Assembly: GCA_021772635.1 (NCBI GenBank)
Contig: JAJFLP010000030.1
Span: 1 to 64,000, forward strand
DNA length: 64,000 nucleotides
Source of the DNA: Verrucomicrobiota bacterium
GTDB taxonomy: Bacteria > Verrucomicrobiota > Lentisphaeria > JABSQK01 > JAJFLO01
Reading direction: 5' to 3'
Positions within the stretch are counted from its first letter, which is position 1. Each line of letters starts with the position of its first letter. The notes beneath the pieces are model-generated. The model had not been told where the DNA came from. It saw only the letters and a program-made list of their open reading frames with translations, and searched no databases. The translations under genes and the position numbers were made by a program. This document shows positions 33,019 through 42,580 of this stretch, piece after piece.

Positions 33019-34151
33019 TGGGGTTGAAATTCTTGAAGATAATATGGGGTTTTATTTCCAAGTTCTACGACAAAATAGTACTCGGGATTCTGCTGTTATT
33101 TTTAGCGATCGTCTTAATTTTTCAGACTGATAAACTCAAGGTTACTCAGGAAGAGGTCAATAAGGCGGATCAGGACTTGCAGCGCAAATTGCCCACCAAC
33201 GATATTGAACCGTTGGATCAGGCTCAATTTGAGCTTGATTTTAGTTTGCAACAGGACCGACTCTGGAAAGAAGACTATAGCGAAGGGTCTTTAGTTGAAC
33301 CTGGAAATTACGTTTATAGTATGGATGGTGGACCTTATCTCCTGCATCTAACGACTAGGAAGAGTCCGTTTACTGGTAGTTGGGATTTGCCTGAGGTCCC
33401 GAAAGCGGATGCGGGGCATCCGTCTGCAACGGCGAGTGGCTCCGGCGATATAAACAAAGACTCGGACAACGATGGTCTCCCGGACTTTGTGGAGGCGGAG
33501 GCTGGCCTGAACAAGGACGATCCAAGTGACGCATACACCGATCTTGATGGCGATGGCTTTAACAACTTAGACGAGTATAAGGCAGAAACCGGACTACAAG
33601 ATTCGTCGTCTCGCCCGAAACTAGCGAATAAACTACGGTTCTTGAAGAAGATTCGCACGCCTCTGAATGTCAAACTTAAGAGAGTTAATCGAAATGATGA
33701 TGAGGACAAGAGGAAATGGGACATTGAAATTAAGTACAAATCCGGGAAACGATGGAAGTCTGAATTTTTGAGAATCGGCGGGAGAATACCACAATTGGGG
33801 TATGATCTTATTGACGCTGAATATAAGGAGAACGTAGAGGGCGGTGTTCCTGTGGATGCATCCCAGATAACAATTAAGAAGAACGATGAGCCAGCGGTAA
33901 CGGTTCACCGAAATCGTGTAGCCTATGCTGGCGATGATATCTACGAAATATTGTATTTGGCTGAAAAACCCATAAAATTAAGAACGAAATTGGGGAGAAG
34001 TTTTGTGATTCAGGATTCGAAGGGTGCAGAAGAAACGTATGAACTCAAGGATGCTAGTAACTTGGAGCAGTTAGTCTTTGAACTAACCGCGAGCAAAGAA
34101 ACTTTTACCGTTCGGAAATTCAGTAACGAAGACAAATTGCAAATGAAATAA
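33018..34151 (+). CDS. Amuc_1099-like pilus-locus membrane protein with Ca-binding-type (TSP3-like) repeats
   Basis: TM FISKFYDKIVLGILLLFLAIVLIF; DSDNDGLPDFVEAEAGLNKDDPSDAYTDLDGDGFNNLDEY. Confidence 0.6.
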   Translation: MGLKFLKIIWGFISKFYDKIVLGILLLFLAIVLIFQTDKLKVTQEEVNKADQDLQRKLPTNDIEPLDQAQFELDFSLQQDRLWKEDYSEGSLVEPGNYVYSMDGGPYLLHLTTRKSPFTGSWDLPEVPKADAGHPSATASGSGDINKDSDNDGLPDFVEAEAGLNKDDPSDAYTDLDGDGFNNLDEYKAETGLQDSSSRPKLANKLRFLKKIRTPLNVKLKRVNRNDDEDKRKWDIEIKYKSGKRWKSEFLRIGGRIPQLGYDLIDAEYKENVEGGVPVDASQITIKKNDEPAVTVHRNRVAYAGDDIYEILYLAEKPIKLRTKLGRSFVIQDSKGAEETYELKDASNLEQLVFELTASKETFTVRKFSNEDKLQMK

Positions 34152-34298
34152 TTGAGGGCTGTATTTCTTCAGGCTCAAATCAGTCTTATAGAAATGCATA
34201 CCATTGTAGTATCAGCTATTAATGCTAACATGTAAATTAGTTTTTAGTCAATTGAATCAAGTATTCTATTCGAGACCGAACAACTTCAGGGGGCTGTT

Positions 34299-36896
34299 AT
34301 GATAATAAAGCAAATTAGACGGTTGTCGCTATCATTTTTCGTTGTGACTCTTTTTGCCGTAATGACCAGTTGGGCGCAAGAGGATCAGGGCGGCGTATTC
34401 GAAGAGATCGAAGAGATCCCGGAGCAGAGCTACGAGACATCGGTTACGCCCACCGAAACAAAGAAAGTCAAGAAAGCTGCGATGTCGGATGAAGACGTTA
34501 TGGATCCAAGCCAGATCGACAAGAATGAAGTCGTTCGACGTCGGGAGAAGGAACTAGCGGGAGAGCAGCTTTACACCGAAGGTCGGAAAGCGTTTATTGA
34601 CGGCGACTACGAGTCCGCAGTTCGAAAGTTCATAACCGCGCAGATCAAGTTTAACGAGGTTTCCCGCAGTGAACCGCGGATATTAAAGAAGCAGGAGTTG
34701 GTAGACCAACTTTTGGCGTACACTTACGAGGAGTGGGGTTCACGGCTGGCCAGAGAGGCCCAGCGTCTGTCGGAGCTTGATAAATTCGAGGAGGCGGTTG
34801 AGAAGTTTCAGAAGGTGATCGAGAAGGATCCATCCCGTAAGCAGGAGGTTGATAAGAAGGTTCAGAACTTGCAGCGTGCGATTAAACAGGCGGAGTTTAG
34901 AGAGAAAACGTCTCCCCGGTACGTCGATCCCGAGAAAGCCGTGCGCGACAAGGAAGTCGATGTCAAGTTTCAACAAGGCAAAGTATATTTCGAGAACAAG
35001 CGGTATTCAGATGCTCGTGAAATGTTCGAACAGGTGTTACTTAAGGATCCGTATAATGACCGTGCGACGCGATTGTTGAGGTTGATAAATGAGAAGTTAT
35101 TAGAAGCCGGTAAACAGCGTCGTGAGGTAATGAACGCCGAGCGAATCGCTGAGATTAAGTGGAAGTGGAATGATCCAGTAACGCCGTTGGTTAGTCCGGA
35201 TATCGTTATCGAAGGATCGCAGCCGGTAAAGAAGTTCAGTAGGGCAGGCGAAGGGATCTGGGCAAAACTCGAGAATATTATCATTCCAAAGATTTCCTTT
35301 GAGGAAGCGACAATTCATGCGGTCATTAAGTATTTGAAAACCAGGAGCCGTGAATTAGATCCGGACGGGGAAGGTGTAAACATCTTCTTGCAGTTAGCTG
35401 TCTCTGCGCCGGTCGCGGAAGAGGAGGAGATAGAGGACGACCAAGGATTTGGAGAGGAAGATTTCGAGTTCGAGGAATTGGAAGAAAACGTTGAGTTCGA
35501 AGACGAGGTTGAGGAGGATGCCGGACCTGAATCTTCGAGTCGTTCAGGTAGTGAGTTGACTATAACGATGGACTTCGACAATATACCACTGGGCGAAGCA
35601 ATTCGGTATATTTGTCAGGGGGCGGGATTAAAGTACAAGGTTGAAACGCACGCTGTCATCATCGCCTCGCAGGATATTCCGTTTGATGAAATGGAGACTC
35701 GTTTTTATCCGGTTGAGGCAGGCTTTCTGAGGCAGAAGCCTACACGCGATGCCGGCGAAGGTTTTGATGGTGGTGGCGAAAGCGCCGAAGCAACAGAATT
35801 TGAAGATCCAATAACGATTTTCCAAAATTACGGCGTAGAGTTCCCGCAGGGGGCCAAGATTACTTATGACCAACGGACCAGCAAGTTGATTGCGACGAAC
35901 ACGCCGTCCAATCTGCGGAAGGTAGAGAAGATTCTCGCCGAGTTAAATATTCAGCCTATTCAGGTGACTATTGAGGCAAAGTTCGTCGAGATCTCGCAAA
36001 CGGATTTAGAAGAACTAGGCTTTGAATGGCTATATTTGGGTGATGTAAATCAAATCGACGGATTCAATAATGTCGACTTTAGCGACAATCTACGATTTCA
36101 ACTATTAAAGCAATCAACTGCTCCGGGTGCGAATGACCCGAATCTAAGTGGTGGGTTGAGGTTTTTTACCGACACTGGCGATGCGAACTCCAACGATCGG
36201 GTAATGAGTATAAACAGTATCTTGGGCGACTACCAATTTAATACGATACTACGGGCGCTCGAGCAAAAAGAGAGTTCAGATATTTTGTCTGCGCCGAAGG
36301 TGACCACCATCAGCGGTGAAACTGCTGTGCTGAAAGTCATAGATGAACGGTCGTTTCCCGAGAGTTATACAGAGCCTGAATTACAGGCGGCAACGGCAGC
36401 GGGCGGAGTTTCACAGGGCGCTACAATCAAACCATCCACACCCGAGTTTGGAGATGTCACAGAAGTCGGAGTTATTTTAACGGTAACGCCTACCGTGGCG
36501 TCCGACGGGTATTCTATTGACCTTGATTTGCAACCCGAGGTCGTACAGTTTATCGGATTCGATGACTATAGTTACGAGGTCACTCTTGGCAGTGATACTC
36601 TTAGCGTACCCTTGAGGACTCCGATCCTATCCAAGCGGCAAATTCGGACCAAAGTGATTGTGTGGGACGGTGAAACCGTTGTACTAGGGGGAATGATCAC
36701 TGAGAACATTAAAGAGATCGAAGACCGAATCCCGTTCCTCGGAGATCTGCCCGTCTTTGGGCGCCTGTTCCGTAATCAAGGGCAAAAAAGCGAGAAACGT
36801 AACCTCTTGATCTTCGTGACCGCAAGGCTCGTGAATCCGGCTGGGCTTCCAGTACGAACCGCTGATATCCGGGGTCTTCCAGATTTCAGACGTTAA
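34299..36896 (+). CDS. Secretin, PilQ/GspD type (Amuc_1098-like)
   Basis: Signal peptide, TPR-like N-terminus, secretin core: QVTIEAKFVEISQTDLEELGFEW, ILSAPKVTTISGETAVLKV, VPLRTPILSKRQIRTKVIVWDGETVVLGGMITE...PFLGDLPVFGRLFR. Confidence 0.9.
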   Translation: MIIKQIRRLSLSFFVVTLFAVMTSWAQEDQGGVFEEIEEIPEQSYETSVTPTETKKVKKAAMSDEDVMDPSQIDKNEVVRRREKELAGEQLYTEGRKAFIDGDYESAVRKFITAQIKFNEVSRSEPRILKKQELVDQLLAYTYEEWGSRLAREAQRLSELDKFEEAVEKFQKVIEKDPSRKQEVDKKVQNLQRAIKQAEFREKTSPRYVDPEKAVRDKEVDVKFQQGKVYFENKRYSDAREMFEQVLLKDPYNDRATRLLRLINEKLLEAGKQRREVMNAERIAEIKWKWNDPVTPLVSPDIVIEGSQPVKKFSRAGEGIWAKLENIIIPKISFEEATIHAVIKYLKTRSRELDPDGEGVNIFLQLAVSAPVAEEEEIEDDQGFGEEDFEFEELEENVEFEDEVEEDAGPESSSRSGSELTITMDFDNIPLGEAIRYICQGAGLKYKVETHAVIIASQDIPFDEMETRFYPVEAGFLRQKPTRDAGEGFDGGGESAEATEFEDPITIFQNYGVEFPQGAKITYDQRTSKLIATNTPSNLRKVEKILAELNIQPIQVTIEAKFVEISQTDLEELGFEWLYLGDVNQIDGFNNVDFSDNLRFQLLKQSTAPGANDPNLSGGLRFFTDTGDANSNDRVMSINSILGDYQFNTILRALEQKESSDILSAPKVTTISGETAVLKVIDERSFPESYTEPELQAATAAGGVSQGATIKPSTPEFGDVTEVGVILTVTPTVASDGYSIDLDLQPEVVQFIGFDDYSYEVTLGSDTLSVPLRTPILSKRQIRTKVIVWDGETVVLGGMITENIKEIEDRIPFLGDLPVFGRLFRNQGQKSEKRNLLIFVTARLVNPAGLPVRTADIRGLPDFRR

Positions 36897-36947
36897 TATT
36901 GACTAAATCTGGAAAGCGGCAAGGGCTGTAAAATTGCTCCAGAATTT

Positions 36948-37553
36948 CTATCCCAACATTCGATTCAATCGAATTATCTCGGATCGTAGTTTCTTTTGCA
37001 CCCGGCTCTTATAGACGTATACGCTTGATTCCGCAATACCCAGCTTCTTAACAATTTCTACTTTCGCCACGTTCCTTATCGACATTAAAAACGCTTCCGC
37101 AACGTGAGGCTTAAACGTTTTCGATATGTTGTCCCACGCCAACCGCGATATGTAGCTTTTCCACTCGCGTTCAGCTATCCTCTCGATTTCCGGTAACTCC
37201 ATCGGTCGAAAGTCGCGATGATCGTCGGCGTCCATCGCCGCGGCACGTTCAATCGATGCCTTCTTCTTGCGGATGAAGTCGCGAACCGAATTCCCCGTTA
37301 CCTGACACAACCACCCTCGGAATCGCCCTCTGCCTCGATCGTACTCGAATTCCGACAGTTTATTCCAAGCTTTTATTAGAACCGTCTGGACGATTTCTTC
37401 GGCATCATGATGGCGAAGGTTCATACCTCTGACGACGTTGTAGATAAATGGACGGTAGTAGTGTACAAACTCTTCCCACGATTTTTCGTCGGATTTGTTC
37501 TTGACACGCTGTAACAATGACTCTCGCGTCCGCCATGCCGATTTATCATCCAC
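36948..37553 (-). CDS. RNA polymerase sigma-70 family (ECF-type) sigma factor
   Basis: YRPFIYNVVRGMNLRHHDAEEIVQTVLIKAWNKLSEFEYDRGRGRFRGWLCQVTGNSVRDFIRKKK; C-terminal HTH. Confidence 0.88.
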   Translation of the reverse strand: MDDKSAWRTRESLLQRVKNKSDEKSWEEFVHYYRPFIYNVVRGMNLRHHDAEEIVQTVLIKAWNKLSEFEYDRGRGRFRGWLCQVTGNSVRDFIRKKKASIERAAAMDADDHRDFRPMELPEIERIAEREWKSYISRLAWDNISKTFKPHVAEAFLMSIRNVAKVEIVKKLGIAESSVYVYKSRVQKKLRSEIIRLNRMLG

Positions 37554-37669
37554 TATTTACATCCCTAACGTTGCCGCGACACCGTTGCCTACAAGAACTT
37601 TCACCGGCTGTGGTATCCAATTTCATAAAGCTGTGCCCGATAGTTGACACTGAGACCACCCGTGAATCT

Positions 37670-37981
37670 TCAATACTCCGGTCGTTTCTCATGGATAAGA
37701 ATCGCCTCTGAGATCTCGAATGATTGCTCCAGCGCCTCGCCAATCGCGTTGACCAATTGGATTACTGATTTATCGTAATACCGAATTTCTCCGTTGGTGA
37801 CTGCAAGGCTTTCTATACGCAGTAAATGTGCTGCCTTACGCGATTTTCTGTCTTCTTTGAATATGTCAAACGTTTTCCTTGCCCAACCGTTTACATATAA
37901 CCGTAAATCTTCTCGGTCGCATATTTCTGTCAATAGAATTTCCAACCTATCGAACTCAGAAGATTCCTTTAATTTAACCAT
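37670..37981 (-). CDS. Hypothetical protein
   Basis: 103 aa ORF with coding-like composition, between sigma factor and def on the same strand. Confidence 0.5.
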   Translation of the reverse strand: MVKLKESSEFDRLEILLTEICDREDLRLYVNGWARKTFDIFKEDRKSRKAAHLLRIESLAVTNGEIRYYDKSVIQLVNAIGEALEQSFEISEAILIHEKRPEY

Positions 37982-38017
37982 AATGTTTAGCTTGCTCGGC
38001 TCGGCGATTCTTAGAGA

Positions 38018-38644
38018 TTATACACGCGAGAGACGCTTCTTTCGTCTTCGTCGATCTAGCTTGGACTCCGTCGATTCAGCGAGTTTTTTCAGTTGTGGTT
38101 CTAACGTTTTAAAGATGCTGTCTGATAAGAGATCAGTGAATAAGACGCCGTTCAGGTGATCATACTCATGCTGGAGGCAACGTGCCAATAGTCCGCCGCA
38201 ACGATATGAGATTTCTCGGCCGTCAAGCAGGGCGGCGTCAATCTGCACGTATTCCGAGCGCGTCACCTCAGCCTTGACCGTAGGGATACTAAGGCAACCC
38301 TCAAGATATCGCGTAGTTTCGTTCGAGTAGTCAGATAATCTGGGATTAATCAGGATTAGTGGCATTTCGGGCAACAAGCTTGCCTCTCCGGGGCTCGTTG
38401 GCCGGGGTGGACCGTCGACGTCAAACGGAATTTCGATGACAAATAAGTTAATATTATAACCAACCTGTGGAGCGGCTAGTCCAATGCCGTTTTCTGCACG
38501 CATGGTGTTGATCATTTTCTGTGCCAGCATTCGCAAGTCATCATTCATTTCCGTAACATCGATGCTCTTGCGAATCAGCGCCGGGTGGCCATAGTAGCAT
38601 AGCGGTAAAATATCCGGAGCATCACTTAATATTTCTCGGGCCAT
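38018..38644 (-). CDS. def: Peptide deformylase
   Basis: NGIGLAAPQVGYNINLFVIEI, EGCLSIPTVKAEVTRSEYVQI, CLQHEYDHLNGVLF. Confidence 0.95.
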   Translation of the reverse strand: MAREILSDAPDILPLCYYGHPALIRKSIDVTEMNDDLRMLAQKMINTMRAENGIGLAAPQVGYNINLFVIEIPFDVDGPPRPTSPGEASLLPEMPLILINPRLSDYSNETTRYLEGCLSIPTVKAEVTRSEYVQIDAALLDGREISYRCGGLLARCLQHEYDHLNGVLFTDLLSDSIFKTLEPQLKKLAESTESKLDRRRRKKRLSRV

Positions 38645-38957
38645 TTGAGTCCTTTAGTAGAGATTTATTCTTCTTGTTGCGCGTAAAGCCAGCCTGGCGT
38701 TACCTTAATGTATATATAATTCCCGACAGTCTCTAGTCGCGGAAACCTCCCGCCGTAATATCGGGTTGGTGTCCGGGCCAGGGCTATGCTGACTTGTAGC
38801 CCGGAGACCGCCTGCCGCTAGGTAGAAACGACGTCTGTGTCTATTTGAAAGATGCAGGCCTGTGCAACGCGACTTGAGAATGGCGAAGGAGACAGCCGGT
38901 ATCTTTGAAATTCTCGGGGTTCCTATACTGTTTCGAATTCAGAAAGAACTCAGATAA

Positions 38958-39053
38958 TATAAACTGCAAGCAATTGAGATTTTGAATGACTTGAATCTCA
39001 CAGCGCATAAACCCCGAACAATATCTCGAAAACCTGAAGACGTTCGGTATAAC
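38958..39053 (+). repeat. Family A dispersed repeat, copy A4 (short form)
   Basis: tataaactgcaagcaattgagattttgaatgacttgaatctcacagcgcataaaccccgaacaatatctcgaaaacctgaagacgttcggtataac. Confidence 0.8.
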
Positions 39054-39651
39054 CAACAATGGTGCGTATCGAATCAAACACCAGCCGAAGGTACACAATA
39101 ACTCCTGCAGGGACGTCTGATAAGACATTTCTCCAAAACAACGCCGTTGGCGACCTTTATTTTGAGAGTTCACTCACGAAACGGAGAATACGGTTCACCG
39201 AGCACAGAGCACCTTTTTACCTAATGTCACAGTACGGGAAAAGAGACTTTTCTCGAACGGGAAACCACCTTTTTACTTACTTTTTTAGTTCAGCCAGGCT
39301 CATTCTGTCTGATATGCGCGCTCAACAGCCCAGGTAAATCTATTTAAGAGTATATCGTTCTGCTGGTTCTACGTTAGGTTAAATATTATATTCAGGGTCT
39401 CCCGAAATCGCAAGTTCGATTTAATTTCTGGGTGCAAACCTGCTGCAGCGCGTTCTCCTAATGTACATACCTTGGCGTTTGAGAATTCCAACGGCGCGCG
39501 CCTCGCCTCGCCGAAAGCGACATCCTCGGCGGAACCACGAACGATAATCTCCAGTAGGTGCTGTTTCTGTATCGTGCATTGATGCACGGTCCGGTTACGA
39601 GCGCGAGGTGGATTGTATCCGTTCCTTAAAAGCTAGACAATCACGACTGAC

Positions 39652-42579
39652 ATGCAAAAAAAACAACGCGACCTTAACAACGAGATACCAAGATCGATCC
39701 GCATCCGAGGTGCCCGAGAACACAACCTGAAAGGCCTCGACGTAGATATCCCGCACAACACCTTTACCGTCGTCACAGGTCCAAGTGGATCAGGTAAATC
39801 TTCACTCGCATTCGATACCCTCTATGCTGAGGGCCAAAGGCGGTACGTCGAAAGCCTCAGCGCATACGCGCGTCAATTCTTGGATAGAATGCAGAAACCG
39901 GATGTGGATTTGATTGAAGGGCTGTCACCCGCGATAGCAATTGAACAGAGATCTGCGGGAGGCAACCCTCGATCGATTGTAGCGACATCGACGGAAGTAT
40001 ACGACTATTTGCGATTGCTATTCGCCCATATCGGTATCCCACACTGCCCGAAGTGCCGTCAGCGCGTTAAGGGACAGTCTGCTGAACAGATTTGCGACCA
40101 TATATTATCATGTCCTGCTGGTCGTAAGTTGATGATATTAGCTCCGGTAGTTCGCGGTAAGAAAGGCGAGCATCGCGAGATACTCGAACAGTTGAGACAG
40201 GACGGATTTAACCGAGTTCGAGTTGACGGTGAAATTTCCTCCTTGGACGACGATATATCGCTGGAAAGAAATGTATCACATCGAATCGACGCGATTGTAG
40301 ATCGACTGGTTAGTGACTCCCTTGACCACACGAGATTAACCGAGTCAGTTGAGCGTGCGCTCCGAACCGGGGAAGGAAATGTAATTGTACTCTTCGAATC
40401 ATTGGATAACCCGGACGGGTGGGAAGAGGAACTGATCAGCGAGTATCTCGCCTGCGCTGAGTGTAACATTAGTATTGGAGAGCTGTTACCACGGAATTTT
40501 TCGTTCAATAGTCCATATGGCGCTTGCCGTACCTGTCATGGGCTCGGAGCGCACCATGTGATAGATGAAGGCTTGGCAGTTTATCCGGACCGTTCATTGA
40601 AAGATGGTGCGATTCCACTGTGGCGAACCGGCCCCCGGCGTCTTATCATTTACAATAACCACCACCTGCGATGCCTGGCGCAACACTATAAATTTTCCCT
40701 CGAAACGAAATTTCGGAGCTTGAGCAAGAGGATTCGAAATATCGTTCTTTACGGCAGTGGCGACGAATCTATACTCTTCGAGTTTCGTTGGGCGGGTAGG
40801 AACAGAAAGATTGTAAAGCCGTTTGAAGGTGTCTTGAAGACCTTAACCCGACGATATCATGAATCGGAAAGCGACTCGTTAAAAGCCAAGTTAAGGAAGA
40901 TCATGTTACGTCAGACATGTCCCGACTGTAATGGTGCGCGACTGCGTTCAGAAAGTCTTGCGGTAACTGTAAACGAAATTTCGATTTTCGAGTTTATTCA
41001 ATTGAATGTTGACAATGCAATCCGGTTCATGTCCGCGATAGACCTTCAAGGCGAGGATAAAATCATAGCTAAAGAGATCTTGCGTGAAATACAAAACCGA
41101 CTCGGTTTCTTAAGATCAGTTGGATTGGAGTATTTAACGTTGGACAGGGAAAGTGGGACACTATCTGGTGGAGAAGCGCAGCGGATCCGTCTCGCGAATC
41201 AGCTGGGAAGTGGTTTAATGGGGGTCTTATATGTTCTAGACGAGCCGACAATTGGATTACACCAGAGAGACAACCAGAAGTTGCTGGCGACCCTTAAGAA
41301 GCTAAAAGATCTGGGCAATACGGTTGTTGTAATTGAACACGATTTGGAAACGATTGTCGATTCAGACTACATTATCGACTTGGGACCGGGTGCCGGCGTA
41401 CACGGCGGAAAACTTATTTTTCAGGGCACTCCGACAGAGCTCAGGCGTTGCGCGGAATCGTTGACCGGTCAGTATCTGTATGGCGATAAACGGATCGAAT
41501 TCTCAAGCAAACGTAAGAAGGGGAATCGAAGAAAGTTGAAAGTTGTTGGTGCCGGCGAGAATAATCTAAATGACGTCGATGTCGTGATCCCACTTGGAAC
41601 GTTTTGCTGTGTAACCGGCGTATCCGGATCGGGTAAAAGTACCTTGGTCAATACTATCCTCGTTAAAAAGATTAGGAGGCACCTTAAGCTTGCGACCGAG
41701 AAACCAGGTAAACACAAGCGCATCGAGGGGTTGGAATTTGTCGATAAAGTTATTGTCGTTGACCAGAGCCCGATCGGGCGAACGCCGCGGTCGAATCCTG
41801 CGACTTATACAGGGTTATTTGATACTATCCGGCTACTGTTTTCACGATTGCCCGCTTCTAAAGTTCGAGGATATACTGCCGGTCGTTTTAGTTTTAACGT
41901 AAAAGGCGGCCGCTGCGAAGGGTGTAAAGGCGACGGAATCAGAAAGATTGAAATGCAATTCCTCCCCGATGTGTACGTTCCATGTGAGTTATGCAATGGC
42001 GATAGATATAATAGGGAAACCCTGACGATCAAATACAAGGGCTACTCGATCGCTGATGTACTTGGGATGACGGTTAATGAAGCGCTAGAGTGTTTTAAGG
42101 CGGTGCCGCGACTTTTTAAGATTCTTGAAACTCTTTCTGAAGTCGGTCTTGGTTATATTTGTCTAGGGCAATCAGCCATCACTTTCAGCGGTGGAGAAGC
42201 TCAACGTATTAAACTCGCGAAGGAACTCGCGCGCCCTTCCAAGGGGCACACTCTATACGTCCTCGACGAGCCAACGACGGGACTGCATATAGACGACGTA
42301 GGTAAATTGCTGGGCGTGTTGCGGTGTCTCAGGGATAACGAAAATACGGTCTTGGTTATTGAGCACAACTTAGATGTAATTAAGGCATGCGATTATATAA
42401 TTGATCTGGGACCGGAAGGCGGCGATCACGGCGGGAATCTAGTGACGTGCGGGACTCCGGAGGATGTTGCGAGCAGCGACGCCGGCCACACAGGGCGATA
42501 TCTGAGGGAAATCTTGGATGGTGCCGCGACTCCCGCGTTCAAGCAGGCGGAGGAGGGGGGCGTCAGGTCTTCTTCTTAG
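39652..42579 (+). CDS. uvrA: Excinuclease ABC subunit A
   Basis: IRIRGAREHNLKGLDVDIPHNTFTVVTGPSGSGKSSLAFDTLYAEGQRRYVESLSAYARQFL; Zn-finger and second ABC domain present. Confidence 0.98.
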   Translation: MQKKQRDLNNEIPRSIRIRGAREHNLKGLDVDIPHNTFTVVTGPSGSGKSSLAFDTLYAEGQRRYVESLSAYARQFLDRMQKPDVDLIEGLSPAIAIEQRSAGGNPRSIVATSTEVYDYLRLLFAHIGIPHCPKCRQRVKGQSAEQICDHILSCPAGRKLMILAPVVRGKKGEHREILEQLRQDGFNRVRVDGEISSLDDDISLERNVSHRIDAIVDRLVSDSLDHTRLTESVERALRTGEGNVIVLFESLDNPDGWEEELISEYLACAECNISIGELLPRNFSFNSPYGACRTCHGLGAHHVIDEGLAVYPDRSLKDGAIPLWRTGPRRLIIYNNHHLRCLAQHYKFSLETKFRSLSKRIRNIVLYGSGDESILFEFRWAGRNRKIVKPFEGVLKTLTRRYHESESDSLKAKLRKIMLRQTCPDCNGARLRSESLAVTVNEISIFEFIQLNVDNAIRFMSAIDLQGEDKIIAKEILREIQNRLGFLRSVGLEYLTLDRESGTLSGGEAQRIRLANQLGSGLMGVLYVLDEPTIGLHQRDNQKLLATLKKLKDLGNTVVVIEHDLETIVDSDYIIDLGPGAGVHGGKLIFQGTPTELRRCAESLTGQYLYGDKRIEFSSKRKKGNRRKLKVVGAGENNLNDVDVVIPLGTFCCVTGVSGSGKSTLVNTILVKKIRRHLKLATEKPGKHKRIEGLEFVDKVIVVDQSPIGRTPRSNPATYTGLFDTIRLLFSRLPASKVRGYTAGRFSFNVKGGRCEGCKGDGIRKIEMQFLPDVYVPCELCNGDRYNRETLTIKYKGYSIADVLGMTVNEALECFKAVPRLFKILETLSEVGLGYICLGQSAITFSGGEAQRIKLAKELARPSKGHTLYVLDEPTTGLHIDDVGKLLGVLRCLRDNENTVLVIEHNLDVIKACDYIIDLGPEGGDHGGNLVTCGTPEDVASSDAGHTGRYLREILDGAATPAFKQAEEGGVRSSS

Positions 42580-42580
42580 C

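Noticed and set aside
39369-39587. 72-aa minus ORF upstream of uvrA
   Set aside because: Non-descript composition overlapping a cgtgcattgatgcacg palindrome; insufficient support.
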